Assembly: GCA_009774245.1 (NCBI GenBank)
Contig: VSNM01000015.1
Coordinates: 24,431-88,430 of the forward strand
From: Lachnospiraceae bacterium
GTDB lineage: Bacteria > Bacillota > Clostridia > Lachnospirales > Lachnospiraceae
Reading direction: 5' to 3'
Length of the DNA: 64,000 bases
Shown here: one piece after another, positions 62,824 to 64,000 of the stretch
Layout of the letters: every line of letters starts with the position of its first letter
Position numbering within the stretch: position 1 is the first letter of the stretch
Notes under the pieces: generated by a model
What the model was told of the DNA's origin: nothing
The model's input: only the letters and a program-made list of their open reading frames with translations
The model's database searches: none
Made by a program: the position numbers and the translations under genes

Positions 62824-62953
62824 TGCGCATACACCTCTTTCGACTTTTCACAATTCATTATATTTACATCTGCCTGTCCTATATGTATCCATGTCCCACA
62901 TTACTCAAATAAATTTATTACTTGGTATGTCTACCAATAAAAATCTATTTGTT

Positions 62954-63040
62954 ATACTCACGACAGATGAAATCTGCCGTGAGTATCGCGCCAGCCGCAG
63001 CCGCGAAGCGGCATATTTCCTTATGCGGCTGTGTGCATAA
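62954..63040 (+). repeat. Two-hairpin intergenic repeat, copy E
   Basis: Hairpin 1 here is ATACTCACG...CGTGAGTAT (62954-62986), unlike the CGAGTAG stem of other copies. Linker CGCGC. Hairpin 2: CAGCCGCA with TGCGGCTG, inner GCCGC-GAA-GCGGC, conserved CATATTTCCT and end TGTGCATAA. So both stems differ from copies A-D but keep pairing. It lies inside the integrative element. Confidence 0.8.
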
Positions 63041-63042
63041 CT

Positions 63043-63077
63043 TTATACTGAGCGGTCAGTCTTTTCGACCGCCAGTA
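63043..63077. terminator. Inverted repeat next to repeat copy E
   Basis: TTATACTG...GGTC (63043-63058) and GACC...CAGTATAA (to 63077) form a stem with one internal bulge. It may end transcription of the small gene at 63256. Confidence 0.45.
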
Positions 63078-63255
63078 TAAACAGACTTTTATTGATAGGC
63101 ATACTAAAAATACCATCACAGGTGGCAGGCGGGAATCCTGCCCACATTGGACTTGCACCATCATCTCTCTATGTGACTGACTATCGTCAGATGTATCATT
63201 ATCACGAAACTGCTTCATCGCCAATAGAACTCCCCTTTCCTGTATAAGAAGTTTC

Positions 63256-63399
63256 CTATACAGGAAATTTTCTACTCCAACGCAGATATTTTTCCGCTCG
63301 TACCTTTGCTTCAACATCATAAAATGCTTCTTCGCTTTCAATCCCATACCGGAACAGGCAGTCATAGCGTATCTGCTGTGTAGCTACACAGTTTCTCAC
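63256..63399 (-). CDS. 47-residue protein of the integrative element
   Basis: From a GTG at 63399: VRNCVATQQIRYDCLFRYGI, ESEEAFYDVEAKVRAEKYLR, WSRKFPV. A TTG at 63432 gives 11 more residues (TIEYTITSQD). The residues look like real protein (charged helix ending in an aromatic-basic tail). The stop lies inside a hairpin TTTCCTGTATA...TATACAGGAAA. I do not recognise a family; a longer frame on the same strand (63021-63365) is out of phase and not credible. Confidence 0.5.
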   Translation of the reverse strand: MRNCVATQQIRYDCLFRYGIESEEAFYDVEAKVRAEKYLRWSRKFPV

Positions 63400-63497
63400 G
63401 TCCTGTGAGGTTATTGTATATTCAATTGTCAAGGTTCCAAATATATTTCAACATACAAATCATTTATGACTTGTAATGCGAAACTACCAAATATTTT

Positions 63498-63755
63498 TTA
63501 CAGGTCTATGTCAATTTTAAATTTTGTGACCACCGCAGTTATCAGCTTTAGCTCTAATCTGCGATAAATACTTTCATCTACATAAGAATATGTATTGCCA
63601 TACTCGTCCTCTAGTTTTCTGGTGGAAAGTGTTATCATATAACCCTTAAAATGCTCAATAACTTTTTCCATTGCTAAAGGTTCACCTTTTGTTGCTTCCA
63701 AAATAGTTCTAAATGGCAACAAACTACGTTTTCTTTTTCTATTTGCATTTTGCAC
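63498..63755 (-). CDS. HTH_16-type helix-turn-helix protein
   Basis: 85 residues from a GTG with GGAGG nine bases upstream. LPFRTILEATKGEPLAMEKV, IEHFKGYMITLSTRKLEDEY and GNTYSYVDESIYRRLELKLI match the HTH_16 family typical of Tn916-like conjugative elements. The gene overlaps the preceding sigma-like gene by 17 bases, the standard pairing. Confidence 0.88.
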   Translation of the reverse strand: MQNANRKRKRSLLPFRTILEATKGEPLAMEKVIEHFKGYMITLSTRKLEDEYGNTYSYVDESIYRRLELKLITAVVTKFKIDIDL

Positions 63756-63975
63756 TATATTTTTCCTCCATAATTCTTTTCAGTTCTTTCAAAGAATTAG
63801 CTTTGTGATAAGTACTTTGCCCCAAATTCATCTGTCTTGCAATTTCAGCTTCTGACATTTCCAAGAAGAATGAAAGTAAAATGATGTCTTGTTTTTTCTT
63901 TGGCAACTTACTAATTGATTCGCCGTAAACGGTGGATAGCATGTACCTAGACCAAACCTGACAAATATGAGACAA
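63739..63975 (-). CDS. Sigma-70 region 4-like protein of the element, possibly N-terminally shortened
   Basis: 78 residues from a TTG at 63975. LPKKKQDIILLSFFLEMSEA and EIARQMNLGQSTYHKANSLK are region-4/HTH sequence as in the Tn916-family sigma-like regulator (usually about 140 residues). A stop codon lies upstream in frame, so the N-terminal half is missing or reads in another frame. STYHKAN instead of the expected STVxHRRxN suggests a small in-frame loss. Confidence 0.7.
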   Translation of the reverse strand: MSHICQVWSRYMLSTVYGESISKLPKKKQDIILLSFFLEMSEAEIARQMNLGQSTYHKANSLKELKRIMEEKYSAKCK

Positions 63976-64000
63976 TAGACCAAGTCTTTAAATATGGTCT

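Noticed and set aside
63021..63365. A 114-codon reverse-strand frame
   Set aside because: Out of phase with the more credible 47-residue protein at 63256-63399 and passes through hairpins; no ribosome binding site.
56825..63975. Complete conjugative element
   Set aside because: Only the recombinase end and a few regulators are in the window; no relaxase, coupling protein or type IV secretion gene is visible, so its extent cannot be stated.

Overview
The window looks like a chromosome segment from a spore-forming, motile member of the Clostridia, most likely Lachnospiraceae. The reasons are the hprK/murB/rapZ/whiA neighbourhood, SpoIID-like, SpoIIQ-like and SipL-like sporulation genes, a methyl-accepting chemotaxis protein with a PilZ domain, a lysine T-box, strong AGGAGG ribosome binding sites, and a DUF5722, BrnT and DUF6870 gene repertoire. 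No ribosomal or transfer RNA gene was seen.

Region 1 (1-16.4 kb, reverse strand) is the most unusual part. One co-oriented run, transcribed from about 16.15 kb down to 2.1 kb (possibly 0.35 kb), encodes a secreted Ser-rich protein, a membrane SH3 protein, a DltA-like adenylating enzyme, a first acyl carrier protein, a GNAT-like protein, a short-chain dehydrogenase, a two-subunit transketolase-like enzyme, a second carrier protein, an MBOAT O-acyltransferase, an SGNH-hydrolase-like protein carrying three ILEI/FAM3-like modules, a second AMP-ligase, a secreted DUF5722 protein with glycosidase-like glutamates, and a membrane-anchored transglutaminase. I read it as a Dlt-like machine that builds an uncommon acyl group on carrier proteins in the cytoplasm and passes it across the membrane to an exported polymer. 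The acyl group and the acceptor are unknown. An XRE-type regulator sits divergently at its head, with a 12-base inverted repeat between them.

Region 2 (16.7-24.3 kb) holds a second DUF5722 protein, an 839-residue extracytoplasmic protein, a methyltransferase and the MCP-PilZ receptor. Region 3 (24.5-42 kb) is core chromosome: a GntR/ABC operon, murI, an amidohydrolase, degenerate LytM and SpoIID proteins, the lipid kinase-whiA-rapZ-murB-ROK kinase-hprK series, a PIG-V-like mannosyltransferase with a 52-residue membrane protein, a SipL-like spore protein, and an ECF sigma/anti-sigma pair.

Region 4 (43-56.7 kb) is a decaying accessory zone: transposase fragments, a VanR-like receiver fused to a VanS-like scrap, an intact-looking lysine T-box followed by only the first part of lysS, a frameshifted Rpn-type nuclease gene, BrnT/BrnA, a second ECF sigma/anti-sigma pair, and the 3' end of spmA. 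Region 5 (56.7-64 kb) is the end of an integrative element: three overlapping large serine recombinases, DUF6870, HTH_16 and sigma-like genes, with 21-base phased repeats at the junction with the spmA remnant. It continues past the right edge.

Two kinds of dispersed repeat tie the window together. One is a two-hairpin intergenic element (five copies) whose stems differ in sequence but keep pairing. The other is a set of long-palindrome MITE-like elements that share a central motif.
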